A stretch of 64,000 nucleotides of DNA from MADRE3 sp963718195 (GTDB lineage Bacteria > Desulfobacterota > Desulfobulbia > Desulfobulbales > Desulfocapsaceae). This document shows, piece after piece, positions 62,533 to 64,000 of the stretch. The notes under the pieces are model-generated. The model saw only the letters and a list, made by a program, of their open reading frames with translations, did not search any database and had not been told where the DNA came from. Location of the stretch: assembly GCA_963718195.1 (NCBI GenBank), contig CAVQYQ010000004.1:62001-126000 (forward strand), in the 5' to 3' direction. Within the stretch, counting starts at the first letter, position 1. The number at the start of each line of letters is the position of its first letter. Position numbers and translations under genes: made by a program.

Positions 62533-63930
62533 ATGCCGAAAGTAAAATTGAGACGAGACATTGTGCTGGCTAAAACACTTGGTATTATAAGCGGTTCAAC
62601 CACGACAGGAAGATCCTCGCCAAAGGCAAGGACTGGGCGGAGACCTTCCATTCAGCGTCAGCTCCTCTTTCGCATGGTAATTGCTGCATCAGTTATCTCT
62701 ATTGCGCTTGGTGCGGCTGTCTTTATTCTTGAGTTCAATCGCCTCGGCAGCCTTGTCAATAGCCGTGCAGGCGAAATCGTCGCCAGTTTCAATAACCAGA
62801 TCCGTCACCTGCTTGATACACCTGAGAAGTACAGTCAAACAACGCTTCCCCGGGAATTGGAAATGCTGCTGATCGCCGGTAAATCGAATCAATGGATGGG
62901 CCAGCTGGTTTCTTCAGGTATTTACAATATGTATGGTGAAGCGATTGCAACAGCGATTGACAAACACTATGCACAATTAGAAGATGTAGAAAAACTGCGG
63001 CAATCCCAGCGAAATTCTGCTGCAGGAACCGCAGAGAAAATAAGTATATTAAAACGCATCAAAGGGACGCCATACATTACGCTGAGCTTCCCCTTGAGCA
63101 ACAGTGACGGTGAACCGGTCGCTGTTCTTGAGGGTGTTTTTGCCGTATCGATACAGGCCAGAGACGAGGTTGTCGGTCGTATAATGAGGTCCGTGCTCGG
63201 GGCAATAGGTATCGTTCTCCTGACCACCCTGATACTCTATCCTGTCATCATTACGCTGATACGGCAGCTGGCGAAATTGACCGAAAATCTTGTCGAGGCA
63301 AATATAGAGACACTCCAGGTCGTCGGAAGTGCAATTGCCAAACGTGATAGTGACACCGACAGCCATAACTATCGTGTCACCATTTATTCCGTCACACTTG
63401 CAGAAGCCCTCAACCTCAGGCAGAACCAGATCCAGGGACTCATCAAGGGAGCTTTTCTCCATGATGTCGGCAAAATCGGCATCAGTGACCGGATCTTATT
63501 AAAACCCACGAAACTCACTGAAAACGAAATCGAAGCAATGAAACTCCATGTCAGCCACGGGCTGGACATTGTAAAGCGCTCGGAATGGCTGAAAGATGCC
63601 GCCGACGTGGTCGGGTTCCACCACGAAAAATTTTGTGGCTCAGGATACCCCCATGGCTTCAGCGGCTCAGATATTCCAATAAACGCACGTATATTTGCCA
63701 TTGCTGATGTTTTTGATGCGCTCACCTCAGCCCGGCCCTATAAAAAACCAATGTCTTTTGATAAAGCCATGGGGATCCTGGCTCAAGGAAGGCACTCCCA
63801 CTTTGACCCGTCATACCTGGATGCTTTCAATAGTGTCGCACAGTCACTCTACCAGGAGTTTGCCCAGTGTACAGAAAAGACCCTGCACACGAAAATGGAA
63901 GCGATCATTACCAGGTATTTCAATAGATGA
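62533..63930 (+). CDS. membrane HD-GYP c-di-GMP phosphodiesterase
   Basis: 465 aa. TM at about 43-65, an extracytoplasmic sensor region (66-225), TM at about 230-252, then HD-GYP: DTDSHNYRVTIYSVTLAEAL, HDVGKIGISDRILLKP, HVSHGLDIVKRSEWL, HHEKFCGSGYPHGFSG and IFAIADVFDALTSARPYKKP. The HHExxDGxGYP motif has Cys where Asp is usual (HHEKFCGSGYP). Likely degrades c-di-GMP in response to a periplasmic signal; the PilZ proteins at 47.5-48.5 kb are possible readouts. Confidence 0.9.
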   Translation: MPKVKLRRDIVLAKTLGIISGSTTTGRSSPKARTGRRPSIQRQLLFRMVIAASVISIALGAAVFILEFNRLGSLVNSRAGEIVASFNNQIRHLLDTPEKYSQTTLPRELEMLLIAGKSNQWMGQLVSSGIYNMYGEAIATAIDKHYAQLEDVEKLRQSQRNSAAGTAEKISILKRIKGTPYITLSFPLSNSDGEPVAVLEGVFAVSIQARDEVVGRIMRSVLGAIGIVLLTTLILYPVIITLIRQLAKLTENLVEANIETLQVVGSAIAKRDSDTDSHNYRVTIYSVTLAEALNLRQNQIQGLIKGAFLHDVGKIGISDRILLKPTKLTENEIEAMKLHVSHGLDIVKRSEWLKDAADVVGFHHEKFCGSGYPHGFSGSDIPINARIFAIADVFDALTSARPYKKPMSFDKAMGILAQGRHSHFDPSYLDAFNSVAQSLYQEFAQCTEKTLHTKMEAIITRYFNR

Positions 63931-63959
63931 TGATTGATAAACCCAATCCGTTATTATAT

Positions 63960-64000
63960 GAGCCTTTTGCAAAATGATGATTTCCCGGAGTTTTATCCCC
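63960..64000. repeat. start of another GAGCC-TTTGCAAAA element, cut by window end
   Basis: GAGCCTTTTGCAAAATGATG continues to GATTT and matches 47860-47883 base for base over 24 bp before diverging. It lies 30 bp after the HD-GYP stop; the element continues past the window. Confidence 0.7.

Overview
The window reads as chromosomal DNA of a Gram-negative anaerobe, most likely a sulfate- or sulfur-metabolising Desulfobacterota (Desulfobulbales-like). This is inferred from gene content only: a glycolate/lactate-oxidase-type FAD/Fe-S pair, an NrfD/Tat-ferredoxin/triheme-cytochrome membrane redox module, an aldo-keto reductase with a ferredoxin tail, a 2-oxoacid:ferredoxin oxidoreductase, many PAS/sigma-54 regulators, and c-di-GMP proteins (PilZ, HD-GYP). 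No rRNA, tRNA, CRISPR array, intact transposase or prophage was seen.

Layout. 0-9.5 kb: FadR-type regulator (cut by the window start), glcF/glcD-like oxidase, frameshifted GNAT, glgC, a Fic-like protein without the catalytic His, a PQQ-type sugar dehydrogenase and a ferredoxin-tailed aldo-keto reductase. 9.6-18 kb: phosphate regulon (phoR, phoB, phoU, pstC, pstA, pstS, pstB), where phoR, phoU, pstC, pstA and pstS all carry single-base indels. 18-27.2 kb: a signalling/proteostasis cluster with a histidine-less pseudo-kinase, FtsH, two paralogous 70-72 aa membrane proteins behind a sigma-54 promoter, an NtrC-type regulator and its kinase, and a divergent four-PAS sigma-54 activator with a GAFTDA loop. 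27.3-31.4 kb: ATL protein and an ilvH-aminotransferase-ilvB operon.

31.6-39.5 kb: XdhC-like protein, then a minus-strand redox region with three NrfD-type membrane proteins, two of them identical within a 1,233-bp duplicated segment, a Tat-exported ferredoxin, a c7-type triheme cytochrome, two very small membrane proteins and two MerR regulators with a cysteine/tryptophan tail. 40-50 kb: DMT permease, cobO, YbjQ-family pair, alpha/beta hydrolase, pntA-pntB and two PilZ proteins. 49.5-56.8 kb: a five-gene operon (korA, korBC fusion, ALDH7-type dehydrogenase, glutaryl-CoA dehydrogenase with an in-frame amber codon, lysine/saccharopine dehydrogenase-type enzyme) with a divergent GntR/FCD regulator. 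It fits anaerobic lysine breakdown through 2-aminoadipate, 2-oxoadipate and glutaryl-CoA to crotonyl-CoA. 56.8-64 kb: ExeA-OmpA fusion ATPase, pirin, TonB-C-like protein, beta-helix surface protein (frameshifted), coiled-coil lipoprotein and an HD-GYP phosphodiesterase.

The most notable points are the lysine operon with its amber codon, the exact NrfD duplication, the sigma-54/small-membrane-protein/FtsH/pseudo-kinase cluster, a dispersed GAGCC-TTTGCAAAA repeat family, and the concentration of indels in the pho-pst locus. That last pattern could be a local assembly-quality problem or real decay.
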